A stretch of 64,000 bases of DNA, from assembly GCF_014205335.1 (NCBI RefSeq), contig NZ_JACHNH010000001.1, positions 1,178,001-1,242,000 of the forward strand. Reading direction: 5' to 3'. Each line of letters opens with the position of its first letter. Within the stretch, counting starts at the first letter, position 1. Made by a program: the position numbers and the translations under genes. The stretch comes from Amorphoplanes digitatis. Its GTDB lineage: Bacteria > Actinomycetota > Actinomycetes > Mycobacteriales > Micromonosporaceae. Shown here one piece after another: positions 1 to 10,379 of the stretch. Below the pieces are notes generated by a model. That model was not told the origin of the DNA. It searched no databases and was given only the letters and a program-made list of their open reading frames with translations.

Positions 1-795
1 ACACCCGGCAGCGAGCCCCGTCACGTCGCGCACGAGTCCGTTGAAGAGAGGGTCGCCGAGGAGTTCGTCGAAGAGCTCGAGCTTCACCCGGTCAAGGAGG
101 AGCCGGACGAGGAGCCGTTCCCGTCGATGAGCGAGCAGATCTCCGAGCAGCTCGGCGGTGTGCGGGGACTCATCGAGTCGAGCATCCCGGTGCTCGCGTT
201 CGTGCTGCTCAATGTGCTGCTCGGGGAGAACGGCCTGGACCTGGGCAAGAAGACGGCGCTGTACTGGGCGATCGGCGGCAGCCTCGGCTCGGCGGTGGCC
301 ATCGGCGTGTACCGGCTGGCCCGTAAGCAGTCGGTGCGGCACGCGGTCAACGGCGTCCTCGGCGTCGCGATCGGCGCGTTCCTGGCCTGGCGCACCGGCG
401 ACGCCAAGAACTTCTACCTGCCGGGCATCCTGCTGACCCTCGGCCAGGTGGTCGTCCTGATCGTGTCGGTCGCGGTCCGCCGGCCGATCATCGGGTACGT
501 CTGGGGCGTGCTGGCCAACGGCGGCAAGCACGACTGGTTCGACAACCCCCGGCTGTTCCGCACGTTCCAGTGGCTGACCCTGGTCTGGGCGGCGTCGCTG
601 TTCGTCCGGGCGGGCGTGCAGGGCTGGCTCTGGCTGGCGGACGAGGCGAACGCCATCGGCGTCGTGCGGATCCTGATCAGCTGGCCCATCTACGCCGCGA
701 CGTTCGCGTACACCGCCTGGGCGGTGCACCGGGTGACCTCGGCCACCCGGCCCGCCGACGAGGAGCTCGAGGAGGCCAAGGCCCCCCAGGCCTAG
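1..795 (+). CDS. DUF3159 family membrane protein, 5' end outside window
   Basis: The frame is open from base 1, so the true start lies upstream. The first ATG is at 127, but bases 1-126 encode an acidic Glu-rich stretch that looks like a real cytosolic tail rather than noise. After it come about five hydrophobic segments, for example SIPVLAFVLLNVLLG and TLGQVVVLIVSVAV, with an Ala/Glu-rich C-terminus. Length and pattern match the actinobacterial DUF3159 family, an integral membrane family of unknown function often found beside the TrkA/CeoBC pair, as here. Its stop overlaps the convergent stop at 792 by four bases. Confidence 0.85.
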   Translation, partial: TPGSEPRHVAHESVEERVAEEFVEELELHPVKEEPDEEPFPSMSEQISEQLGGVRGLIESSIPVLAFVLLNVLLGENGLDLGKKTALYWAIGGSLGSAVAIGVYRLARKQSVRHAVNGVLGVAIGAFLAWRTGDAKNFYLPGILLTLGQVVVLIVSVAVRRPIIGYVWGVLANGGKHDWFDNPRLFRTFQWLTLVWAASLFVRAGVQGWLWLADEANAIGVVRILISWPIYAATFAYTAWAVHRVTSATRPADEELEEAKAPQA

Positions 796-1466
796 CCGAT
801 CTCGCGGGCGTCGCCCAGCACCACCGCGCGGACCGCGCCCTCGACCTCGGTGGTGCAGACGAAGATCAGCTCGTCGCCGGCCTCCAGCGGGTCGTCGGGC
901 GTCGGCACCAGCACCCGCTTGCCGCGCACGATGGCCACCAGGGCGGAGTCGCGCGGCATCGGCACCGCGCGGATCGGCTTGCCGACGTACGGCGCCGTCG
1001 GCGGCAGGGTGATCTCCACCAGGTTCGCCTCGCCCTGCCGGAACGTCATGATCCGGACCAGGTCGCCGACGGTGACCGCCTCCTCGACCAGCGCCGCCAT
1101 CAGGCGCGGCTTGCTGACCGCCACGTCGACGCCCCACTGCTCGGTGAAGAGCCACTCGTTCTCGGCGCGGTTGACCCGGGCGACCACCCGGTTGACCGCG
1201 AACTCCGTCTTGGCCAGCAGCGAGCAGACCAGGTTGGCCTTGTCGTCGCCGGTCGCGGCCACGACCACGTCGCAGCCGGCCACGTCGGCCTCCTCGAGGC
1301 TGCTCAGCTCGCAGGCGTCGGCCAGCACCCACTCGGCCTCCGGCACCCGCTCCGGGCGCAGCTGGCGCGGCTGGCGCTCGATCAGCATCACCTGGTGGCC
1401 GTTGCCGATCAGTTCCTGTGCGATCGAGCGGCCGACGTTGCCGGCGCCCGCGATGGCGATCCGCAT
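792..1466 (-). CDS. trkB: TrkA/KtrA-type K+ uptake regulator (CeoC-like)
   Basis: 224-aa cytosolic RCK protein that gates a K+ transporter by sensing nucleotide. The N-terminal Rossmann RCK_N domain starts at once with the dinucleotide motif GAGNVG (residues 7-12) and the acidic ribose-binding Glu of LIERQ; a second half from about residue 140 is RCK_C. It matches mycobacterial CeoC (TrkB) in its opening MRIAIAGAGNVGRS. The ATG lies two bases after the stop of the CeoB-like gene, so the two are one operon and probably form a hetero-octameric gating ring. No Trk/Ktr channel subunit is next to them; the adjacent K+-transporter-like protein is the divergent APC carrier at 2248. Confidence 0.92.
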   Translation of the reverse strand: MRIAIAGAGNVGRSIAQELIGNGHQVMLIERQPRQLRPERVPEAEWVLADACELSSLEEADVAGCDVVVAATGDDKANLVCSLLAKTEFAVNRVVARVNRAENEWLFTEQWGVDVAVSKPRLMAALVEEAVTVGDLVRIMTFRQGEANLVEITLPPTAPYVGKPIRAVPMPRDSALVAIVRGKRVLVPTPDDPLEAGDELIFVCTTEVEGAVRAVVLGDAREIG

Positions 1467-1468
1467 GG

Positions 1469-2134
1469 TCAGAGCCCCCCAAGCCCGGCGCGGGCCGCGC
1501 CACCCAGCACGTCGTTGACGATGTCGTCGGTGACCACCATGAAGACCTGGTCACCGTCCTGCAACACGGTGGACGGCGAGGCCAGCGAGCCGATGCCGAA
1601 GCGCATCAGGTACGCGACCCGGGCGCCCGTGGCGTCCTCCAGCGACCGGACGGTCTGCCCGACCCAGTCGGGGTGCAGCGGCGCCTCGACGATCGACACC
1701 GAGCTGGTCGGGTCGCGGAAGACCTCGACCGTGCCCTCCGGCACGAGGTGGCGCACCATCCGGTCGGCGGCCCAGCGGATCGTGGCCACCGTCGGGATGC
1801 CGAGCCGCTCGTAGACCAGGGCCCGCTTGGCGTCGTAGATGCGGGCGACGACCCGCGAGACGCCGAACGTCTCCCGTGCCAGCCGGGCCGAGATGATGTT
1901 CGAGTTGTCGCCGCTGGAGACGGCGGCGAACGCGTCCGCCCGCTCGATGCCGGCCGACCGCAGCACGTCGCGGTCGAAGCCGATCCCGGTGACGGTGATG
2001 CCGCCGTACTCCGCGCCCAGCCTGCGGAAGGCGTCGGCGTTCTGGTCGATCACCGCGACCGAGTGGCCGCGGGCGTCGAGCTTGTGGGCGAGCGTCGAGC
2101 CGAGCCGACCGCAGCCCATGATCACCACGTGCAA
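1469..2134 (-). CDS. trkA: TrkA-type K+ uptake regulator (CeoB-like)
   Basis: RCK-domain protein of 221 aa when started at the TTG at 2134, which gives the family N-terminus MHVVIMGCGRLGST; a GGGAAGG sequence precedes it on the minus strand. A longer reading to 2254 adds an Arg/Pro-rich stretch untypical of the family. The Rossmann motif GCGRLG is at residues 7-12, with the acidic AVIDQ strand end following. The C-terminal part carries the RCK_C fold. First gene of the trkA-trkB operon, divergent from the carrier gene at 2248 across about 113 bases that must hold both promoters. Confidence 0.9.
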   Translation of the reverse strand: MHVVIMGCGRLGSTLAHKLDARGHSVAVIDQNADAFRRLGAEYGGITVTGIGFDRDVLRSAGIERADAFAAVSSGDNSNIISARLARETFGVSRVVARIYDAKRALVYERLGIPTVATIRWAADRMVRHLVPEGTVEVFRDPTSSVSIVEAPLHPDWVGQTVRSLEDATGARVAYLMRFGIGSLASPSTVLQDGDQVFMVVTDDIVNDVLGGAARAGLGGL

Positions 2135-2233
2135 GGTTTTGCGCCTTCCCGCTGGATGCGTACCTAGCAGAGCGTGCCATGAGGTCGCGAGTGATGGTGG
2201 CCGGGGCGCCCGGCGGCGTGGCGGCCGCGCCCG

Positions 2234-2239
2234 TACGCT
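2234..2239 (+). promoter_or_regulatory. -10 hexamer of leaderless promoter, APC carrier
   Basis: TACGCT ends eight bases before the GTG at 2248, and no ribosome-binding site lies between. This supports transcription starting at or next to the start codon. Confidence 0.5.
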
Positions 2240-2247
2240 TGGCGCTT

Positions 2248-4317
2248 GTGGCAAGTTCGACGTCCCTCGCGAAGCGGTTGCTCCTCGGCCGGCCCTTCCG
2301 CTCCGACCGGCTCCAGCACACCCTGCTGCCGAAGCGCATCGCGCTACCGGTCTTCGCGTCGGACGCGCTGTCCAGCGTCGCGTACGCGCCCGACGAGATC
2401 CTGCTGACGCTCTCCATCGCGGGGGCCGGCGCGTTCGTGTTCGCGCCCTGGGTGACGCTGGCGGTCGCGGTCGTGATGGTCACCGTCGTGGCCAGCTACC
2501 GGCAGAACGTGCACGCGTACCCGTCGGGCGGCGGCGACTACGAGGTGGCGACGGTCAACCTCGGCCCGCGCTTCGGCGTCGCGGTGGCCAGTGCCCTGCT
2601 CGTCGACTACATCCTCACGGTGGCGGTCTCGGTCAGCGCGGGCGTCTCCAACCTGGGCTCCGTGGTGCCGTTCGTCGCCGAGAACAAGATCGGCATCGCG
2701 CTCGTCGCGATCGGCCTGCTGGCCGCGCTCAACCTGCGCGGCCTGCGGGAGTCCGGCACCGCCTTCGCCGTACCCACCTACCTGTTCATCGTCGTCATCG
2801 TCGGGATGATCATCACCGGGCTGGTACGCGTCTTCGTCCTCGGCCAGGACCTGCGCGCGCCCAGCGCGGACATCCTCATCGATGCTGAGGAGCACCACCT
2901 GACCAGCCTGGCCTTCGCGTTCCTGCTGTTGCGGACGTTCTCGTCCGGCTGCGCGGCGCTCACCGGTGTCGAGGCCATCTCCAACGGTGTGCCCGCCTTC
3001 AAGCCGCCGAAGAGCCGGAACGCCGCCACCACGCTGATGCTGCTCGGCGGCATCGCGATCCTCATGCTGGTCGGCATCGTGATGCTCGCCAAGGCGACCC
3101 ATCTCCAGTACGTCGAGGATCCGGCGACGCAGATCATCGGCGGCCCGGAGAACTACGTCCAGAAGACGGTCACCACCCAGCTCGGCGAGACCGTCTTCGG
3201 CAGCGGCTCGATCATGCTCTACCTGGTCGGCGCGGTCACCGCCCTCATCCTCTTCCTCGCCGCGAACACCGCCTTCAACGGCTTCCCGGTGCTGGGCTCG
3301 ATCCTCGCCCAGGACCGCTACCTGCCGCGCCAGCTGCACACCCGCGGCGACCGGCTGGCGTTCAGCAACGGGATCATCTTCCTGTCCGTCGCCGCGATGG
3401 TGCTGATCGTGGCGTTCGAGGCCGAGGTGACCCGCCTGATCCAGCTCTACATCGTCGGCGTGTTCGTGTCGTTCACGCTGTCGCAGGCCGGCATGCTGCG
3501 GCACTGGAACCGGCTGCTGAGGACGCAGCGGGATCCGGACGTGCGGCGCCAGATGTTCCGGTCCCGGGCGATCAACGGCTTCGGCATGGTGCTCACCGGC
3601 GCGGTGCTGATCGTCGTGCTGATCACCAAGTTCATGCTCGGCGCGTGGATCGCGATCGCCGCGATGCTCGTGATCTACGTGGTCATGCTGGGCATCCGCA
3701 AGCACTACACCCGGGTCTCGGCGGAGCTGGAGCCGGGCGACGAGGGCCCGGTCCTGCCCTCGCGCAACCACGCCGTCGTGCTGGTCAGCAAGGTGCACAA
3801 GCCGACGCTGCGTGCTCTGGCGTACGCGCGGGCGACCAGGCCAGACACGCTGACGGCGGTCACGGTGAACGTCGACGACAAGGACACCCGCCGAATACAG
3901 GAGGAGTGGGAGCGCCACCAGATCCCGGTGTCGCTGACGGTGGTGGACTCGCCCTACCGGGAGATCACCCGGCCCATCATCGACTTCGTGAAGAGCGTGC
4001 GCCGCAGCTCCCCGCGCGACGTGGTCACGGTCTTCGTGCCCGAGTACGTGGTCGGCCGCTGGTGGGAGCACCTGCTGCACAACCAGAGCGCCCTGCGGAT
4101 CAAGGGCCGGCTGCTCTTCGAGCCCGGCGTGATGGTGACGAGCGTGCCGTGGCAGCTCCAGTCCAGCCAGGACCGCGACCTCGAGCGCCTGGACCGCGAC
4201 CTGAGCCGTGCGCCGGCCCGCGGCCCGCGAACCCGCCGGACGGACGCGCCGTTCGCCGAGGTCGCCGCGCAGCCCCGGCCGGAGCAGACCATCGAGCCGG
4301 AGGATGACCCGAAGTGA
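2248..4317 (+). CDS. APC-superfamily carrier, KimA-like probable K+ importer
   Basis: 689-aa protein with about twelve membrane helices and a 190-residue cytosolic C-terminal alpha/beta domain resembling a universal-stress fold. Early in the first helix is SDALSSVAY, with Asp39 and Tyr46 spaced as the K+-binding Asp and Tyr of Bacillus KimA (from memory of that family). Databases often label such proteins amino acid permease. The head-to-head position with two TrkA-type K+ regulators supports K+ transport, which is inference. Start GTG 2248 is chosen because a TACGCT -10 lies eight bases upstream; the frame stays open back to 2179. The stop overlaps the next gene's GTG by four bases. Confidence 0.85.
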   Translation: MASSTSLAKRLLLGRPFRSDRLQHTLLPKRIALPVFASDALSSVAYAPDEILLTLSIAGAGAFVFAPWVTLAVAVVMVTVVASYRQNVHAYPSGGGDYEVATVNLGPRFGVAVASALLVDYILTVAVSVSAGVSNLGSVVPFVAENKIGIALVAIGLLAALNLRGLRESGTAFAVPTYLFIVVIVGMIITGLVRVFVLGQDLRAPSADILIDAEEHHLTSLAFAFLLLRTFSSGCAALTGVEAISNGVPAFKPPKSRNAATTLMLLGGIAILMLVGIVMLAKATHLQYVEDPATQIIGGPENYVQKTVTTQLGETVFGSGSIMLYLVGAVTALILFLAANTAFNGFPVLGSILAQDRYLPRQLHTRGDRLAFSNGIIFLSVAAMVLIVAFEAEVTRLIQLYIVGVFVSFTLSQAGMLRHWNRLLRTQRDPDVRRQMFRSRAINGFGMVLTGAVLIVVLITKFMLGAWIAIAAMLVIYVVMLGIRKHYTRVSAELEPGDEGPVLPSRNHAVVLVSKVHKPTLRALAYARATRPDTLTAVTVNVDDKDTRRIQEEWERHQIPVSLTVVDSPYREITRPIIDFVKSVRRSSPRDVVTVFVPEYVVGRWWEHLLHNQSALRIKGRLLFEPGVMVTSVPWQLQSSQDRDLERLDRDLSRAPARGPRTRRTDAPFAEVAAQPRPEQTIEPEDDPK

Positions 4318-5602
4318 CCGACGAACCGATCGACGAACCGATCGAGGGCGACCGCGTCGAGGTGACGGTCGGCGCACCGGCCCACGGCGGGCACTGCGTG
4401 GCACGCATCGGCGGGCCGCACGGCCGGGTGGTGTTCGTCCGGCACGCGCTGCCGGGCGAGCGGGTCACGGTCGAGCTGACCGAGCTGCACAAGGGCTACC
4501 TGCGCGGGGACGCGGTCGACGTGCACGAGGCCTCCGCGGACCGGGTGGCCGCGCCGTGCGCCTTCGCGCACCCCGGCGGCTGCGGCGGCTGCGACCTCCA
4601 GCACGTGGCGCCGGACGCGCAGCTGCGGTGGAAGGCCGCCGTCGTGCGTGAGCTGCTCGGCCGGATGGGCGGCCTGAGCACCGAGCGGATCGACGAGCTG
4701 GACGTGCGGGTACGCCCGCTGCCCGGCGGCCCGCTCGGCTGGCGGTCCCGGGTCCGGTACGCGGTCGACGCCGCCGGGCGGCCCGGCCTGCTGCAACACC
4801 GCTCGCATCAGGTCGTACCGGTGGATCGGTGTCTGATCGCCCGCCCGGAGTTGCAGAAGCTCGAGGTGACCGCCCGGCTCTGGCCCGATGCGGCCGCGGT
4901 GGAGGTGGTGGCGTCGACCGGTGGCGACGTCAGCGTCCTGTCCCGGCCGGCCGGCGCGCCGGCGCTCGACCCGGCGGCGGCCGCGGATCCGCTGGTGGAC
5001 GAGGACAACGGCGGGGCGGGCGTGCTCGTCGACGGCCCGGCCGAGATTCGCGAGCTCGCGGCGGGCCGGGAGTGGCTGCTGCCGCCGGACGGCTTCTGGC
5101 AGGTGCACCCCGCCGCGGCCGACACCCTGGTCACGGCCGTGCTGGAGCTGCTGCGGCCGGCACCGGGCGAGGTCTCCTGGGACCTGTACGGCGGCGCGGG
5201 CCTCTTCGCGGCCGCGCTCTGCGCGCGGACCGGCGCGCGGACCACCGTCGTCGAGTCGTCGCCGGACGCGGTGGCCGCGGCGCGCCGCAACCTGGCCGAT
5301 CTCAGCGGCGTCGAGGTGGTGGCGGCCCGGGTGGACGTGGCGCTGAGCCGGCGCCGGATCACCGCACCGGTGGATCTGGTCGTGCTGGACCCGCCGCGGG
5401 CCGGCGCGGGCGCCAAGGTGGTGCGGGCGATCGCGGCGGCGCGGCCCCGGGCGGTGGCCTACGTGGCCTGCGACCCGGCGGCGCTCTCCCGGGACGTGCA
5501 GACGTTCGCGGCCGAGGGCTGGCGGCTGGCCGAGCTGCGCGCCTACGACTGCTTCCCGATGACCCAGCACATCGAGTGCGTCGCCCTCCTGCTGCCTGAC
5601 GA

Positions 5603-5606
<4 letters not shown>
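4314..5606 (+). CDS. Class I SAM-dependent RNA methyltransferase (TrmA/RlmCD family)
   Basis: 430-aa uridine-5-methyltransferase. An N-terminal TRAM domain (residues 1-70) is followed by a cysteine cluster, CAF..GGCGGC, that ligates a [4Fe-4S] cluster in this family. The C-terminal Rossmann domain has the SAM motif DLYGGAGLF, the motif VLDPPRAG, and YVACDPAALSRD with the catalytic Cys. It probably methylates C5 of a uridine in rRNA or tRNA; the exact site (RlmC, RlmD or TrmA type) cannot be told from the sequence. Its GTG overlaps the carrier's stop (GTGA), so translation is probably coupled. Orthologous to the gene beside the APC carrier in mycobacteria. Confidence 0.9.
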
Positions 5607-6964
<1,358 letters not shown>

Positions 6965-7076
6965 GGCTTTCCCGTACCCCCGGTTGTGACCCAGGACACC
7001 TTCGCGCCCGTGTGGAGATTTTGTGGAGGAGGTCTCTGTATCCGTTCGCGCCGGATGCAGGGGAGCGTTCCGCCGA

Positions 7077-7082
7077 TAGACT
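7077..7082 (+). promoter_or_regulatory. -10 hexamer of likely leaderless dxs promoter
   Basis: TAGACT lies eight bases before the dxs ATG and no Shine-Dalgarno sequence is present. The 126-base gap to the divergent symporter start must hold both promoters. Confidence 0.45.
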
Positions 7083-7090
7083 GACTCCTC

Positions 7091-9016
7091 ATGAGCGAGC
7101 GCAGTGATCAAACGACGACCGGCATCCTCCCGGGCATCAAGACGCCCGGTGACCTCAAGAGCCTCGGTCCTGATCAACTGACCCTGCTCGCCGCGGAGAT
7201 CCGCGACTTCCTGGTCGCCAAGGTGTCCCGCACCGGCGGCCATCTCGGCCCCAACCTCGGCGTCGTGGAGACCACTCTCGCGCTGCACCGGGTCTTCGAC
7301 TCGCCGCGCGACCGGATCCTCTTCGACACCGGCCACCAGGCATATGTGCACAAGATCGTGACCGGACGGCAGGACGGATTCGAGCGGCTGCGCCAGCGCG
7401 GCGGGCTCTCCGGCTACCCGAGCCAGGCCGAGAGCGAGCACGACCTGATCGAGAACTCGCACGCCTCCACCGCCCTGTCGTACGCGGACGGCATCTCCAA
7501 GGCCTACGCGCTGCGCGGCGAGGACCGGCACACGGTCGCGGTCGTCGGCGACGGCGCCCTGACCGGCGGCATGTGCTGGGAGGCGCTCAACAACATCGCG
7601 GCGGCGAAGAACCGCCTGGTCATCGTCGTCAACGACAACGGCCGGTCCTACGCGCCGACCATCGGCGGCCTGGCCGACCACCTCTCCACGCTGCGCCTCA
7701 ACCCCGGCTACGAGCGCGTCCTCGACCTGGTCAAGGACGCCCTCGGCTCGACACCGGTGGTCGGCAAGCCGGTCTACGAGGTGCTGCACGCGGTCAAGAA
7801 GGGCATCAAGGACGCGGTCAGCCCGCAGCCGATGTTCGAGGACCTCGGCATCAAGTACATCGGCCCGGTCGACGGGCACGACGTGCAGGCCATGGAGTCC
7901 GCGCTGCGCCGGGCCAAGGGCTTCAACGCGCCGGTCATTGTGCACGCCGTGACCCGCAAGGGCTACGGCTACCGGCCGGCCGAGGACGACGAGGCGGACT
8001 GCTTCCACGGCCCCGGCGCGTTCAGCGTCGAGACCGGCAAGCTGCTCGCCGCGCCGAGCGTCAAGTGGACGAACGTCTTCGCCGAGGAGCTCGTCGCGAT
8101 CGCCGACGAGCGGCCCGACGTCGTCGGCATCACCGCTGCGATGGCCGAGCCGACCGGCATCGCCGCCCTCCAGACGAAGTACCCGGAGCGCACCTACGAC
8201 GTCGGCATCGCCGAGCAGCACGCCATCACCTCGGCGGCCGGCCTGGCGATGGGCGGCCTGCACCCGGTCGTCGCCGTGTACGCGACGTTCCTCAACCGCG
8301 CGTTCGACCAGGTCCTGCTCGACGTGGCGATGCACGGGCTGCCGCTGACGATCGTGCTCGACCGGGCCGGCATCACCGGGCCCGACGGCCCGAGCCACTA
8401 CGGCATCTGGGACATGAGCGTCTTCGGCGCGGTGCCCGGGCTGCGGATCGCCGCGCCGCGCGACGCCGCCACCCTGCGCGAGGAGCTGCGCGAGGCGGTC
8501 GCCGTCGACGACGGCCCGACGATCGTGCGCTTCCCGACCGGATCGGTCGCCGCCGACCTGCCCGCGCTGCGCCGGGTCGGCCCGGTGGACGTGCTGCGCG
8601 AGGACGACCGCAAGGACATCCTGCTCGTCGCGGTCGGCGCCTTCGCCAAGCTGGGCATGGAGGTCGCCGACCGGGTCGCCGAGCAGGGCTACGGCGTGAC
8701 CGTCGTCGACCCGCGCTGGGTCCGCCCGGTCCCGATCGAGCTCGCCGCGCTGAGCCGGGGCCATCGCCTCGTGGTGACCCTCGAGGACGGCATCCGGGCC
8801 GGCGGCGTCGGCGACGCGGTGGCGAGCGCGCTGCGCGACGCCGGCGTGGCCGTGCCGCTGCGCGACTTCGGGGTTCCGGCCGGCTTCCACCCGCACGGCA
8901 CCCGGGCCGAGATCCTGACCGCGCTCGGCCTGACCGCGCAGGACATCGCCCGCGACGTGACGGAGTGGGTCTCGCAGCTGGAGGACCCGGCCACCGAGCA
9001 TCAGCCGCAAGGCTGA
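7091..9016 (+). CDS. dxs: 1-deoxy-D-xylulose-5-phosphate synthase
   Basis: 641-aa thiamine-diphosphate enzyme that condenses pyruvate and glyceraldehyde 3-phosphate, the first and flux-controlling step of the MEP isoprenoid pathway. The N-terminal TPP domain has the GHQAYVHK motif and the GDGALTGG...NN Mg/TPP motif. The central transketolase pyrimidine domain has the VGIAEQHA motif with its catalytic Glu, and [15 protein letters not shown] follows. A C-terminal transketolase domain closes the protein at normal family length. Downstream, the stop codon lies in a small hairpin at 9001-9016 (six-base stem, GCAA loop), a weak terminator candidate. In other actinobacteria dxs lies near rnd and hemE; here a 10-kb block separates them. 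Confidence 0.98.
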   Translation: MSERSDQTTTGILPGIKTPGDLKSLGPDQLTLLAAEIRDFLVAKVSRTGGHLGPNLGVVETTLALHRVFDSPRDRILFDTGHQAYVHKIVTGRQDGFERLRQRGGLSGYPSQAESEHDLIENSHASTALSYADGISKAYALRGEDRHTVAVVGDGALTGGMCWEALNNIAAAKNRLVIVVNDNGRSYAPTIGGLADHLSTLRLNPGYERVLDLVKDALGSTPVVGKPVYEVLHAVKKGIKDAVSPQPMFEDLGIKYIGPVDGHDVQAMESALRRAKGFNAPVIVHAVTRKGYGYRPAEDDEADCFHGPGAFSVETGKLLAAPSVKWTNVFAEELVAIADERPDVVGITAAMAEPTGIAALQTKYPERTYDVGIAEQHAITSAAGLAMGGLHPVVAVYATFLNRAFDQVLLDVAMHGLPLTIVLDRAGITGPDGPSHYGIWDMSVFGAVPGLRIAAPRDAATLREELREAVAVDDGPTIVRFPTGSVAADLPALRRVGPVDVLREDDRKDILLVAVGAFAKLGMEVADRVAEQGYGVTVVDPRWVRPVPIELAALSRGHRLVVTLEDGIRAGGVGDAVASALRDAGVAVPLRDFGVPAGFHPHGTRAEILTALGLTAQDIARDVTEWVSQLEDPATEHQPQG

Positions 9017-9047
9017 CAGTCGACAAGCCGTTTCGTTATCCATCCGT

Positions 9048-9053
9048 TACCTT
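9048..9053 (+). promoter_or_regulatory. -10 hexamer of leaderless promoter, first propeller gene
   Basis: TACCTT followed by six bases and the ATG at 9060; no ribosome-binding site. Probably drives the two or three beta-propeller genes. Confidence 0.5.
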
Positions 9054-9059
9054 TGATGG

Positions 9060-10379
9060 ATGGCGGCGGAGACGTTCGGCGGCGCGACGGTAGTCATCGA
9101 CCTCGGCCTGGCCCGGGGCGAACCCGACGAATACGCCCGGCCCCAGCGCTCCACCGTGCCGGACTGGTTCGCTCCGCTTGTCCTCGCACTGGTCGTGCTG
9201 CTGTCGTCGGCCGCCTCGGCCGCGCCGCCGCCACCGGCGCTGACCACCGTGCTCACGCTGCGCGTCGGGCCCGGCGACCCGTACGTGCTGACCGACGGCG
9301 GCGACCTGCTCGCGCAGACCTACGGACGGCTCAGCGCGTACTCGCTGCGTGACGGCCGGCTGCGGTGGGAGGCCGGGTCGGCCTCGCCCACCTACCGGCT
9401 GCGCACCGGCGGCGGGCTCGTGCTGTTGCGCCCATGGAGCGCCGACCGGGCCGACCCCGGCACCACCGCCCTCTCCCTGCGCAGCGGCGCGGCGCAGTGG
9501 CGGCGCTCGGGCAACGTCGTCACGATCGCCGGCTCGACCACCCTGCTCGCGGTCTCCGGCGTCCGCAGCATCTCCGGCTCGGGCCGCCGGGTGCAGGGGC
9601 CCGTCGACGCCGTCGACCCCGTCGGCGGCACCACCCGCTGGCAGGTGGACGTCCCCTCGACCGCGGTGCTGCTCGGCGTGCCGGGCCCGGCCGGGCAGCG
9701 GGCCCGGATGATGCTCGTGCACGACGACCGGACCGCCGCCGTCCACGACGTCGGCACTGGCGCCCTGCTCGCCCGCGCCGCGCTGCCGCCCGCCGACTAC
9801 GGCCCGGACAACCCGGTGGTCGCCGGCGGCTCCCTGCTGCTGCGCCACCCGACGACCAGCGGCCGGATGGTCAGCGCCTTCGACCCGGTGACCCTCGCGC
9901 CCCGCTGGACCCGGCCGGCGGGCTTCGCGTTCGGCGTGACGCCCTGCGGCGACCTGGCCTGCCTCACCGGTCCCGACGGCGTCCGCGCGATCGAGCCGTC
10001 CACCGGCGCGCAGCGCTGGTTCCGGGCCGGGTGGCGCAGCGTCGACCAGCGCAACGGGCTGATCGTCGCGTACGGGACGCCGGCCGGGGAGGGCGATCCG
10101 GTCGGCGTGATCGACCCGGCCACCGGTGCGGTGCTGACCGACCTGCACGGCTGGCGGCCCGTACCGGCGCCCGGCGGCGGTGACCGGATGCTGGTGACCA
10201 GGATGGTCGGCGCGGGTGGTCGTACCATGGTCGCGGTCGTCGGTCCCGGCGCCGCCCGGCCCGAACTGCTTGCCGACCTGCCCGCGGGCACCGGCGACTG
10301 CCAGGCCGCACCCGCCCGGCTGGTCTGCCGCTCCACCTCCGGCGATCTGATCGTCTGGTCGTATCGACAGAAGGGATGA
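9060..10379 (+). CDS. Membrane-anchored PQQ-like beta-propeller protein, paralog 1
   Basis: 439 aa. A cytosolic head of about 35 residues containing VVIDLGLARGEPDE is followed by one hydrophobic segment (LVLALVVLLSSAASA) and then an extracytoplasmic domain with repeated G-ALRW-type PQQ/quinoprotein strands such as LSLRSGAAQWRR and IEPSTGAQRWF, forming a predicted propeller. PQQ binding itself is not implied. Late in the protein is a CGDLAC pair and at the very end a C-x8-C pair before LIVWSYR; both recur in the next two genes. The stop overlaps the next ATG (ATGA). Function unknown; a cell-surface sensor or scaffold is a guess. Confidence 0.85.
   Translation: MAAETFGGATVVIDLGLARGEPDEYARPQRSTVPDWFAPLVLALVVLLSSAASAAPPPPALTTVLTLRVGPGDPYVLTDGGDLLAQTYGRLSAYSLRDGRLRWEAGSASPTYRLRTGGGLVLLRPWSADRADPGTTALSLRSGAAQWRRSGNVVTIAGSTTLLAVSGVRSISGSGRRVQGPVDAVDPVGGTTRWQVDVPSTAVLLGVPGPAGQRARMMLVHDDRTAAVHDVGTGALLARAALPPADYGPDNPVVAGGSLLLRHPTTSGRMVSAFDPVTLAPRWTRPAGFAFGVTPCGDLACLTGPDGVRAIEPSTGAQRWFRAGWRSVDQRNGLIVAYGTPAGEGDPVGVIDPATGAVLTDLHGWRPVPAPGGGDRMLVTRMVGAGGRTMVAVVGPGAARPELLADLPAGTGDCQAAPARLVCRSTSGDLIVWSYRQKG

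Noticed and set aside
2344..4404. 686-codon antisense frame over the APC carrier
   Set aside because: His/Arg/Asp-rich shadow; the plus strand has membrane helices and family motifs.
6965..9043. Long N-terminal extension of the symporter frame through dxs
   Set aside because: Antisense to dxs, composition typical of reverse-frame reading, and the symporter has a clear family start at ATG 6964.
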